Positions 28,933 to 37,164 of a stretch of 37,164 nucleotides of DNA are shown here, in pieces. The position numbers and the translations under genes are program-made. Positions within the stretch are counted from its first letter, which is position 1. Every line of letters starts with the position of its first letter. Location of the stretch: positions 1 through 37,164 of the forward strand of contig CAIZGN010000513.1 of NCBI GenBank assembly GCA_903932505.1. Reading direction: 5' to 3'. The notes beneath the pieces were generated by a model. The model did no database searches. It saw only the letters and a program-made list of their open reading frames with translations, and was not told the DNA's origin. This DNA comes from Candidatus Hydrogenedentota bacterium (GTDB lineage Bacteria > Hydrogenedentota > Hydrogenedentia > Hydrogenedentales > CAIZGN01).

Positions 28933-30735
28933 TCAGAACGCCCACCACCATGGAATCAACCACATTGCAATGGGAAACAAGAGAATGTGCAAAGGTAGTC
29001 CCACCCGCACGAAATCGGACAGCCGATAACCGCCCGGTGAAAACACCATCAGATGGGTCTGATACCCCATGGGAGACACAAACCCGATGGAAGCCGCAAA
29101 CATCACCGTCATGCACAAGGGGCGAGGACTTACGCCCATGGTGGACGCAAATTCCACCGCAAACGGGAACATAAGCGCCGCCGCCGCGTTGTTGGTCAGC
29201 AGTTCCGTGATAATCACCGTGATGATGTACACCCCGGCCATCAGGATCATCGGGCTGGAATGAATTATCGGCCGAATAAACGTGTCCGCCACAATGTCCA
29301 CACAACCCGCCTTCACCAGCGCCTCGCCAAAGCCAAAGGACGCGCCAATGCACGCAAGCGTCGGGATATCCAGGCTCTTTCGCGCGTCCGCGAGCGAAAT
29401 GCACCCCAGTGCCACCATCAACCCAGCCGCAAGAAACGCCGCAATGACAATCGGCACCACTTCAGTGCCCATGAGGAAAATCAGCACACCCAAAACCCCA
29501 ATCGCCGCCACCGCCTTGTCATGCCGGAAAGGATGAGAGTCCTCCACGCCGCGCACGAGATAAAAGTCCGGATTGTTCCGGTGCGCCCGCACGAAGTGCG
29601 GCCCGGCCTGCAGCAGCAAGGTATCACCGCCATGCAAGACCATGTCCCCCACGCGACCCTTCAATCGCGTTTCCCCGCGATGCACCGCAATCACCGCCGC
29701 ATTATACAACGCCCGAAAATCGCTGTCGCGAATGGTCTTGCCCAATACCGGCGAACGATTCGACACCACCGCCTCGGCTAGCATCGTTTCACGTCGTGCG
29801 ATCACCTTCGGATCCAGTTCCGAATCCCGAATCAACTCCAAACCCGCAATCCGGTGCAAATCGACAATGGTTTCAACCGCACCCGTAAACGTCAGGATAT
29901 CGCCTTCCTGCAGAATCTGGTCGGGAGCAACCGGCGTGATCAACTGCACCCCACGGCTGATTTCCACCAGAAACAACCCCGGCAGATGCCGCAAACCCGC
30001 CTTTTCCACCGACTTCCCGATCAAGCGGCAACCCGCTTCCACCCGCATGTTGACCAAATACTCACGGGGATTTTCCTGAAGCGAATCCTGCGTTCCCTCC
30101 CGATTCGGCAAAAGACGACGACCCAGCGTCAACAAATACACCACACCCACAATCGCAAGCGGAATACCCACCGGACTCAGCTCGAACAGGCCCGGCGGCG
30201 CAAGCAACGCAAAACGCTGCGGATCCTGCTTGAATTTCTCGCTCATCAGTCCCGCCACAACCAGATTGGTACTTGTGCCAATAAGCGTGCAGATACCGCC
30301 CAAAATCGAAAGATAAGACAACGGAAGCAGCAAACGCGAAGGCGACACCTTGTTATTCTTGCACCAATCGGTAATCACCGGAAGAAACATCGCGACAATC
30401 GGGGTGTTGTTCAAGAAGGCCGAGGAACTCGTCACCATCACGCCCATCCGACCCAATACCCCGCGCTCCGTATGCACCCGCCCCAGCAACAGACGCCCCA
30501 CGATCGACAAGGCCCCCGTCTCCCTCAACGCCGCCGCCACAATATAAAGCGCCGCCACCGTCAGCATCCCCTCATTGGCAAACCCCTGAAAAGCCTCCTT
30601 GGGCGAAATGATTCCGGTGACCCCGCAAATCACCACCCCCGAAATCAACAGCACATCCGGTGCAAAATCCAATACCAGACCCACAAAGACCACACCCAAG
30701 AGGGCAAATGCGAAAACGGGTTCCCATCCAGCCAT
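28933..30735 (-). CDS. SLC13/ArsB-type anion transporter with internal TrkA-C (RCK_C) domains
   Basis: FANEGMLTVAALYIVAAALRETGAL, FLNNTPIVAMFLPVI, LIGTSTNLVVAGL; GCRLIGKSVEKAGLRHLPGLFLVEISRG...DQILQEGDILTFTG; ELLTNNAAAALMFPFAV. Confidence 0.92.
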   Translation of the reverse strand: MAGWEPVFAFALLGVVFVGLVLDFAPDVLLISGVVICGVTGIISPKEAFQGFANEGMLTVAALYIVAAALRETGALSIVGRLLLGRVHTERGVLGRMGVMVTSSSAFLNNTPIVAMFLPVITDWCKNNKVSPSRLLLPLSYLSILGGICTLIGTSTNLVVAGLMSEKFKQDPQRFALLAPPGLFELSPVGIPLAIVGVVYLLTLGRRLLPNREGTQDSLQENPREYLVNMRVEAGCRLIGKSVEKAGLRHLPGLFLVEISRGVQLITPVAPDQILQEGDILTFTGAVETIVDLHRIAGLELIRDSELDPKVIARRETMLAEAVVSNRSPVLGKTIRDSDFRALYNAAVIAVHRGETRLKGRVGDMVLHGGDTLLLQAGPHFVRAHRNNPDFYLVRGVEDSHPFRHDKAVAAIGVLGVLIFLMGTEVVPIVIAAFLAAGLMVALGCISLADARKSLDIPTLACIGASFGFGEALVKAGCVDIVADTFIRPIIHSSPMILMAGVYIITVIITELLTNNAAAALMFPFAVEFASTMGVSPRPLCMTVMFAASIGFVSPMGYQTHLMVFSPGGYRLSDFVRVGLPLHILLFPIAMWLIPWWWAF

Positions 30736-30895
30736 GGAAAACCTTTCTGCCTGAGAAGCCCCGATAAACAGGGACAAAAGGGGTTAATGCGAAATAGCGC
30801 GTCTCGACAAACCGAGACCAGAAGGCGGAATTATAGCCGATCCCCCCACCCCCAAGCACCCCAAATCCATGCGTCCATAATGCGCCGCGTGGAGA

Positions 30896-30927
30896 AAAAG
30901 CAGGCCCGGCCACAAGGGCCGGGCCTG
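30896..30927 (-). terminator. Rho-independent terminator downstream of the 30954-32360 gene
   Basis: caggcccggcc-acaag-ggccgggcctg; on the minus strand followed by CTTTTTC. Confidence 0.85.
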
Positions 30928-30953
30928 AGACTCAAGCAAGATATTACGTCAGT

Positions 30954-32360
30954 TTATCGGTAGAGGCCAACATACACCTCCGCCTTCGGAGCATTCACAT
31001 TGCTTTGCACCTGTAAATAGTAAACACCGGCGGCCGCGAAGTTGTTGACGGCCGTAGCCGGATCGCCGGAAAAATACAGGTTCCCGAACTTACCCTGATT
31101 GTCTATGGAATGAAACTGGATCGTGTCGTTCGCCAAAGCGGTGAACCGTATCCATGAGCTTCCACTGCGCGTCACCGTGACTTTCTCATATTGAATATTC
31201 GACTGTCCGGCGGCAACCGTTAATTCCTGAGGTACCGAGTCCGTGCTGGTCGTCGGTTGGGAACCCACCAGCTGGAGGCCGACCTGCGTTTCCACATAAC
31301 TCGTCGGCGCGCCACTGCCTTGAAGCGCAATAAAGTAAGTCCCGTCGGCCTGAAGATTATTGATCCCGTTCAAGCTCGTCAGAAGATTGTTCTTGTACAC
31401 CACGGTAACCTCTGCACCTCCCCCGTTCTTCACGTCCACAAAAACATTGTCACCCTTCTTGCCCACATACTTCACCCACACCTTCGCGCCCTGCAAGAGC
31501 GCAATATCTGTGAACGTCGGCGTGGCGGCAGACTTCAGCTCCAAGGTCACATCCGCACCCGAGGTGAGCTCTGAAGACACCAGCACAATCCCGCGCTGGG
31601 CAAGCTCAAAGTCTTCCCCGGTGCTGAGACCAAGCGTATACGTGCCTGTCTCCGGCAGGTTCAGCAGATTGAGTTTGTCATTGGTAACAGGCACCCACGT
31701 CCGCTTGTCGCCCGCATAGGCCCGTCCGATAAAGACCTGGCTGTTGGCGTCCTTCGCAGCCAGATGCACATTGTCGCCCTTTGTTCCTGCGAAAGTCACC
31801 CACGTCAGCACATCCGGCTGAAGCTCCACATCGGTATACTCGACGCTCTTAAAGTCTTTGACCTTCAAAACCTCGATTTCGCCCTCGCCCGCCACCGGCT
31901 TCGCCGTGGAGACCCCAATCGAGTAATTCACGCTCGTCTTGTCATCCACCGACCCGTTGTTCGTCAGCAGCACAAAGAATTCAGTGTCCGTCGGGAAGAA
32001 AAGCGATGCCGATTTGGCTTGAAGGTTCAGAAGTTCCAAGTACGGTTTGTTCTTGGCGTCCACTTTCTGAACATAGTACTGCTCAACCAGAAAGCCTTCC
32101 GTGATGTACTGACCCGTGTTCCCGCTCACCCCGACATCATAGTCAGTGTTCGCCAAGGCCGAAAACTTGAACCAGGAACTCTGCCCAACCGCCAATTCAC
32201 CTTGAACCAGATCCCCGTTCACCGTCAAAACCGTTACTCCACCCTAGGCGGGCACCGATGCCGTGTCCGGCGTCACCGCCCCTTGCGGGCAACCATGCAG
32301 TCCGACGATCACAATGCCCATCGCCAGCAACCATGCCGAGGTCTTCCGTAGCTTGCTCAT
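30954..32360 (-). pseudogene. Lipoprotein with repeated beta-sandwich (PPC-like) domains, interrupted by in-frame TAG at 32246-32244
   Basis: Reverse frame from ATG 32360 reads MSKLRKTSAWLLAMGIVIVGLHGCPQGAVTPDTASVPA*GGVTVLTVNGDLVQGELAVGQSSWFKF...; signal peptide and mature part are in the same frame. Confidence 0.7.
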
Positions 32361-32544
32361 CTTTCCTTCTCCTCTTGCTTGTGTCAGTCATGGGATAAAG
32401 GTGACCCGCCCTTTGGGTCTCCCCGTCTACACTACCAATGAACTGGACTCGCATAACCCGCAAGTCAAACCACACGGGTAAACGAAGAACACAGGTAACC
32501 GCATTCCTTATTGTACGCCTTAAATAAAATCCTTTTCAAACCGA

Positions 32545-33927
32545 TCAAGTGCTGGGAGCCACATCTTCCACGCCAAACGTGGTATCTCTGGGAAGCACCG
32601 AATTGTCGAATTCTTTCACCTGAAAAAAGGTCTGCGCCGCATTTGACGGAATATCCGCGAAATCAAAATAGACAAGGGGGCCAAATCCGCCAAAAACCAT
32701 CGCAGAATTTTTGTCTTCGGGCGCACCGCTGCGCAGCTTGATCCAGTAATCCCCCGGCGACTCCATCATCGGCGTCGTGGTCAAGGACCAATCCGGGCAC
32801 AAGCCCCCGTCAGCCTTGCTCACAAGCTGCGGCCTGGGAACCAGTGCGGATCGAACTTTGAACCGCAACTGGGTCACATAACGGGGCACATAAAAGGCGC
32901 GCAGGAAAATCCGGACCTGCCCACCCTGCACCGCATATTCAGGCACCCGCAAAATGCCGTGCAGGGTGTCCCCCGCGTATTTTTCAATGGCATACTCCGG
33001 ACCACTGAAGGTGCGGGACAGCACCCCCTTCTTGACCGTGAACGACGGTCGGAAGGTTCCCGTACGCCGTAAAGTGGCCCACCTCAATGAATACTGTCCA
33101 CCGAGGTCGCTCACAATCTGCTGGAACTGCGCCTGCAACTGCTCCACGTTTGTCGCGCTGTAATACTCCCCGCCCGTATCCCGCGCAATGTTCTTCAGGT
33201 CGCCCGGATTGACCTCTTTGCCAAAACCAATGGGGAAAATGCGCACCGACAACGAGTCCGCAAGTTTAATGATGTCTGCAGGCTTCTTGATACTAGACTC
33301 ATCACGGCCGTCCGACAGGAAAAGCACAAAACGCCGCTCGTCCGGCGTGTTTTTCGCCTCAAAGTGACTCAACGCCTCGTACACCGTGTCCCAGCATCGC
33401 GTGGATGCCGGATAATTCGCCACATACTCGCTTTGAATCGCATCAATGCGACTCGCCAGAAAGTCCTTGTCCGAAGAAAAATCCGTCACCAACCCCTCCG
33501 AGGCCTCACCCTCTGCACGATGAAACTCATAAAGGCCAATCTGCGCATCAATATTGAGCTTGTTGATAAAATCCTTCGCATCCGCCTCCATCGATTCGAT
33601 CGCATTGGAATCGTACATGCTCTTCGTGTAATCAAGCACCAAAAAGCACTTCAGCTCCTTGTTCGCCCCCTTCGCCAGAACAAAAGCCGTCTCAGACGGA
33701 CTGATGGTGTTCCCGCTTTCCTTCACATTGACCGTAAGCTCCGAAGGCTCCACCGTCACCGCATGTCCGGCGAGGTCAAAGAATGAGAAACTGAAATCCA
33801 GCAGGTACGGTGCCGAATACGCCCGGCTCTTGCTCGAAGCACTCGTGTCCTGCGGGCAACCCGTCAGCACCACTGCAACCGCACAAAGCACCACCGCCGA
33901 AAAAATCCAACAACGCATGACCGTCAT
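32545..33927 (-). CDS. VWA-domain lipoprotein
   Basis: Lipobox VVLTGCPQ; VWA: CFLVLDYTKSMYDSN...TRCWDTVYEALSHF...FVLFLSDGRDESS. Confidence 0.9.
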   Translation of the reverse strand: MTVMRCWIFSAVVLCAVAVVLTGCPQDTSASSKSRAYSAPYLLDFSFSFFDLAGHAVTVEPSELTVNVKESGNTISPSETAFVLAKGANKELKCFLVLDYTKSMYDSNAIESMEADAKDFINKLNIDAQIGLYEFHRAEGEASEGLVTDFSSDKDFLASRIDAIQSEYVANYPASTRCWDTVYEALSHFEAKNTPDERRFVLFLSDGRDESSIKKPADIIKLADSLSVRIFPIGFGKEVNPGDLKNIARDTGGEYYSATNVEQLQAQFQQIVSDLGGQYSLRWATLRRTGTFRPSFTVKKGVLSRTFSGPEYAIEKYAGDTLHGILRVPEYAVQGGQVRIFLRAFYVPRYVTQLRFKVRSALVPRPQLVSKADGGLCPDWSLTTTPMMESPGDYWIKLRSGAPEDKNSAMVFGGFGPLVYFDFADIPSNAAQTFFQVKEFDNSVLPRDTTFGVEDVAPST

Positions 33928-34055
33928 CGTGTGTATCCTTTCCTGAATGCATCCCTAGTTTCGACACCCTTGCTCTCCCCACGCTTTTTCGCCTCACCAT
34001 GCCTGAATGACGCTATCACGATGCCTTCCGGCAATGCAAATCCGGGCGAAATAGT

Positions 34056-34085
34056 TTGAGGGTAACGGGGCTGTGCGACTATATT
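34056..34085 (+). promoter_or_regulatory. Candidate sigma70 promoter (TTGAGG-N18-TATATT) for the sialidase-like gene
   Basis: Direct reading, ~50 nt upstream of ATG 34135. Confidence 0.4.
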
Positions 34086-34134
34086 GTATCGGCATGGGCA
34101 CCACGCCCGTGTATTCACAGACAGGAGATTCATC

Positions 34135-35265
34135 ATGATTACAAAGATGCTGTTGGGTACGCTCGTTATGACCTCAGGGCTTGCCGCCACCCAGGAAAAT
34201 GTCCCCTCCTCTAAACAGGTCATCGTGTATCGGGAGGCCGGGCGTTTTGGCGGATGGCCCGCCAATCACGGCATCTGGATCTGGGGTCAGGAAATCGTCG
34301 TCGGATTCAGTCGGGGTTATTACAAGGATCTCGGCCCCGAGCGCCACAACATTGATCGGGAAAAGCCGGAGGAACACCTGCTCGCGCGCAGTCTTGATGG
34401 CGGCGAGACCTGGACTATCGAAAATCCTGCTGAAAAGGGCACCTTGCTTCCCCAAGGCGCCATGTTACATGGCAAAGAACTCCCCGGAGTACCCATCCCC
34501 GAAGCAAGCGATTGTCCCGGCGGTATTGATTTCACCCACCCGGATTTTGCGATGACCGTGCGGATGTCGGCGGTGGACAAAGGCCCCTCGCGCTTCTATT
34601 ATTCCTACGACCGCGCAAAAACCTGGCGCGGCCCCTACAAGCTGCCCCTCTTCGACCAGCAGGGCATCGCGGGCCGCACGGACTATGTCGTCTACGACTC
34701 ACACACCTGCCTCCTCGTACTCACCGCCGCAAAGAGCAACGGCGAAGAAGGCCGTCCCCTCTGCGTGCGCACCACGGACGGTGGAAAAACCTGGGCCTTC
34801 GTTTCGTGGATCGGCCCGGAACCTTCCGGCTATGCCATCATGCCCTCCACCGTCCGACTTTCCGGCTCGGGCCTGCTCACCGCCATCCGCCGACGCGACG
34901 GCGAGCCAAGCTGGCTCGACATCTACCGTTCCGACGACACCGGAAAGACTTGGACCTATCTCAACCGCCCCGCAGAACTCGGCGAAGGCAACCCCGCCGC
35001 CATGATTCGACTGCAGGACGGTCGGATTGCCCTCACCTACGGGGTGCGCATGAAACCCTACGGCATCCGCGCCCGCCTCAGTCGCGACGCCGGCACAACC
35101 TGGGGCCCGGAGCTAACCCTGCGCGACGATGGCGCAGGACGCGACCTGGGCTATCCACGCACCGTCCAACGGCCCGACGGAAAAATCGTCACCGTCTACT
35201 ACTTCCAGGACAACCTATCCCCGGAACGCTATATCGCCGCCACCATCTGGGATGCGCCGAAGTAG
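34135..35265 (+). CDS. Sialidase-like (BNR/Asp-box) secreted protein
   Basis: Asp-boxes SLDGGETWT, TTDGGKTWA, SDDTGKTWT, SRDAGTTWG; AGGAG before ATG 34135. Confidence 0.88.
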   Translation: MITKMLLGTLVMTSGLAATQENVPSSKQVIVYREAGRFGGWPANHGIWIWGQEIVVGFSRGYYKDLGPERHNIDREKPEEHLLARSLDGGETWTIENPAEKGTLLPQGAMLHGKELPGVPIPEASDCPGGIDFTHPDFAMTVRMSAVDKGPSRFYYSYDRAKTWRGPYKLPLFDQQGIAGRTDYVVYDSHTCLLVLTAAKSNGEEGRPLCVRTTDGGKTWAFVSWIGPEPSGYAIMPSTVRLSGSGLLTAIRRRDGEPSWLDIYRSDDTGKTWTYLNRPAELGEGNPAAMIRLQDGRIALTYGVRMKPYGIRARLSRDAGTTWGPELTLRDDGAGRDLGYPRTVQRPDGKIVTVYYFQDNLSPERYIAATIWDAPK

Positions 35266-35294
35266 CGCTGGACACTCCCGCCACCCAAAAGACG

Positions 35295-35327
35295 TGTCAT
35301 TTTGAGCGCAGCGAGAAATCTTGAACC
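35295..35327 (+). repeat. Short dispersed intergenic repeat of the 'TGTCATTTYGAGCG-AGCGAGAAATCT' type (reads CHFERSEKS)
   Basis: tgtcattttgagcgcagcgagaaatcttgaacc; one frame encodes CHFERSEKS*. Confidence 0.65.
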
Positions 35328-35415
35328 CGCACACTTGATGCAAACCCGCAATGAGTCTAAAATGTGCGAATTGTCTCCAAACCCGATGGAACGCCCATCA
35401 AGAAGGATCCCCGCG

Positions 35416-36795
35416 ATGAACCTACGAAGAACCCCAATATACTTCCTCAGCGCGCTTTGTTTGACGTGCTGCCTCTGGGGCGCTGCTACCGCCTTGGCCA
35501 CCCCTCTGGATGATTATGTAGCCAAACCGGATCCCGCTTTTGAATACTCCTTAAAGCTCACAACCGAGTCCCCCGCCTATACGACCTATGCGTATCACAT
35601 GGTCTCCCAGACCTGGCTGGACACCACAAAGGTCGACCGCCCGAAGTGGGAACACTGGCTGGTTGTGACCGTCCCCAAAGAGGTCGAGTTCAACAAGGCC
35701 TTCATGTTCATCGGCGGCGGCGGCAACCACACCGGCGAAGATGACAATGCCCCGACCGATGCGGGCCCCTTGTCCATGGTGGCGGTGCTGACCAAGACGA
35801 TCGTGGCCGAGATTAAGCAGATTCCGAACCAACCCCTGCACTTCACCGGCGAAAAGATGGAAAAATACAAGGAAAAGGGACGCGTCGAGGACGAGCTCAT
35901 CACCTACGGATGGGACAAGTTTCTCAAAGACGGTGATCCGCTCTGGTTGCCGCGTCTGCCCATGACCAAGGCCGTCGTCCGCGCGATGGACGTGATCCAA
36001 AAAGAATACCCCAAGATCGACGGATTCTTTGTGGCCGGCGGCTCGAAGCGCGGCTGGACCACTTGGACCACCGCAGCGGTCGACAAGCGGGTCGTCGGTA
36101 TCGCACCCGCAGTCATTGACGTGCTCAACATCGTGCCGTCGCTGGACAACCATTTTAACGCCTATGGCTTTTGGGCACCGGCTGTGGGCAATTACGTCGA
36201 GATGGACATCTGCTCGCGGATCCACACCCCGGAATTCGCCGAGCTGGCCAAGATCGTCGAACCCTATTCCTACCGGGATCGCTTCACCATGCCCAAGTAC
36301 ATCGTCAACGGCTCGGGCGACCAGTTCTTCCCCCCGGATTCCTGGAAATTCTATTTCAACGACCTCCCCGGCGAGAAATACCTCTGCTACGTCCCGAACA
36401 CGGATCACGGGTTGAATGCGGAAGCATACGCCAACCTCGCCTCGTTCTATTACGCCATTTTCAAGGGCACACCGCGCCCCAAATTTAGTTGGGAAAGGGC
36501 CAAGGACGGTTCCCTGAAGGTGCAGTGCGAAACCAAGCCCACCTCGGTATTGCTGTGGAAGGCGCACAATCCAAAAGCCCGCGATTTCCGTTTGGAAAGT
36601 GTCGGGAAGATCTATGAAAGCGCCCCGCTGGCGGAATCCTCCCCCGGTGTCTATGAAGCCAGCGAAAAACCTGGCGATACCGGCTGGACCGCCTTCTTCA
36701 TCGAACTCACCTTTGACAACCCCGGTTTCCCGAAACCCTTCAAGTTCACCACCGGTATCAGCATCGTGCCGGACACCTATCCCGGAAAGAAATAA
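35416..36795 (+). CDS. PhoPQ-activated pathogenicity-related family protein (secreted alpha/beta hydrolase-like)
   Basis: VDRPKWEHWLVVTVP, MFIGGGGNHT, FFVAGGSKRGWTTWTTAAVD, VNGSGDQFFPPDS, PNTDHGL; ATG at 35416 after AAGGA. Confidence 0.93.
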   Translation: MNLRRTPIYFLSALCLTCCLWGAATALATPLDDYVAKPDPAFEYSLKLTTESPAYTTYAYHMVSQTWLDTTKVDRPKWEHWLVVTVPKEVEFNKAFMFIGGGGNHTGEDDNAPTDAGPLSMVAVLTKTIVAEIKQIPNQPLHFTGEKMEKYKEKGRVEDELITYGWDKFLKDGDPLWLPRLPMTKAVVRAMDVIQKEYPKIDGFFVAGGSKRGWTTWTTAAVDKRVVGIAPAVIDVLNIVPSLDNHFNAYGFWAPAVGNYVEMDICSRIHTPEFAELAKIVEPYSYRDRFTMPKYIVNGSGDQFFPPDSWKFYFNDLPGEKYLCYVPNTDHGLNAEAYANLASFYYAIFKGTPRPKFSWERAKDGSLKVQCETKPTSVLLWKAHNPKARDFRLESVGKIYESAPLAESSPGVYEASEKPGDTGWTAFFIELTFDNPGFPKPFKFTTGISIVPDTYPGKK

Positions 36796-36808
36796 TCGAG
36801 AATCACAT

Positions 36809-36839
36809 GAAGGGCGGGCGTTTCACACGCCCGCCCTTC
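36809..36839 (+). terminator. Hairpin terminator-like structure after the PhoPQ-related gene
   Basis: gaagggcgggcgt-ttcac-acgcccgcccttc, then ggctttt. Confidence 0.7.
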
Positions 36840-36867
36840 GGCTTTTCCCGGTGGTGCGCAAAGCATC

Positions 36868-37003
36868 TGCTAAGGGCAGACGGTTTTTTTTGAGGCTTTT
36901 TGAGTGCGGGTGGGTTGAGGGCTGAGCATACGCGACATCCCCCCGGTGCTTTGCACCGCCCCCTTCAAAGGGGGATTGGGAACTCGCTTTCGCTTTGCTT
37001 ATG
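36868..37003. repeat. REP-like direct repeat, copy 1 (136 nt)
   Basis: Matches 37029-37164 with 7 differences by eye; contains cggtgc-ttt-gcaccg and cccccttcaaaggggg. Confidence 0.95.
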
Positions 37004-37028
37004 ACGCGGAGGGTAAGGAAATCCTCCT

Positions 37029-37164
37029 TGCTAAGGGCAGACGGGTTTTTTTGAGGCTTTTTGAGTGCGGGTGGGTTTAGGGCTGAGCATACGCGACATC
37101 CCCCCGGTGCTTTGCACCGCCCCCTTCGAAGGGGGATTGGGAGGGTGCTTTCGCTTTGCTTATG
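37029..37164. repeat. REP-like direct repeat, copy 2 (136 nt, reaches window end)
   Basis: Period 161 nt to copy 1; contains the perfect palindrome cccccttcgaaggggg. Confidence 0.95.

Noticed and set aside
29854-30963. 369-aa plus-strand ORF over the transporter
   Set aside because: Gln/Arg/His-rich shadow of a membrane protein gene.
32361-34080. Possible c-di-GMP (GEMM) or other riboswitch in the leaders of the lipoprotein genes
   Set aside because: Scattered motifs (GGTTACC, GTCGAAACTAGGG) do not assemble into a recognisable aptamer by eye; a covariance-model search would be needed.
35551-36567. 338-aa antisense ORF over the PhoPQ-related gene
   Set aside because: Shadow translation; sense frame has family motifs.

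Overview
Reading of a 37.2 kb GC-rich, gene-dense bacterial window. No rRNA, tRNA, CRISPR array or transposase was recognised. The lineage is uncertain; gene content would fit an uncultivated Planctomycetota/Hydrogenedentota-like organism, but that is only a guess. About 23 credible genes are present. Left part: partial TonB receptor, uppP, a four-gene minus-strand cluster (M28/glutaminyl-cyclase-like protein, GAF histidine kinase, small membrane protein, TPR/zinc-ribbon membrane protein), two convergent paralogous receiver-kinases, a receiver-like protein, an MCP, CheW and a NifA-like sigma-54 activator. Centre: rnd, a PAS/HisKA-like protein with no ATPase domain, a 1576-aa DnaA-like ATPase fused to a very long coiled coil, a translationally overlapping polytopic membrane protein, and ilvD. 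Right part: metallophosphoesterase with HEAT-like repeats, PHP protein, SLC13-type transporter, a lipoprotein gene interrupted by an in-frame amber codon, a VWA lipoprotein, a sialidase-like protein, a PhoPQ-activated pathogenicity-related protein, and a REP-like tandem repeat at the window edge. The strongest candidate for something undescribed is the 15.6-23.7 kb locus: a catalytically incomplete sensor, a lid-less DnaA-type ATPase fused to a ~1300-aa coiled coil with a ~77-residue internal repeat, and a coupled membrane protein. A recurring theme is proteins whose catalytic residues appear to be lost (glutaminyl-cyclase-like, receiver, HisKA). All homology calls are from memory of motifs; no search was run.
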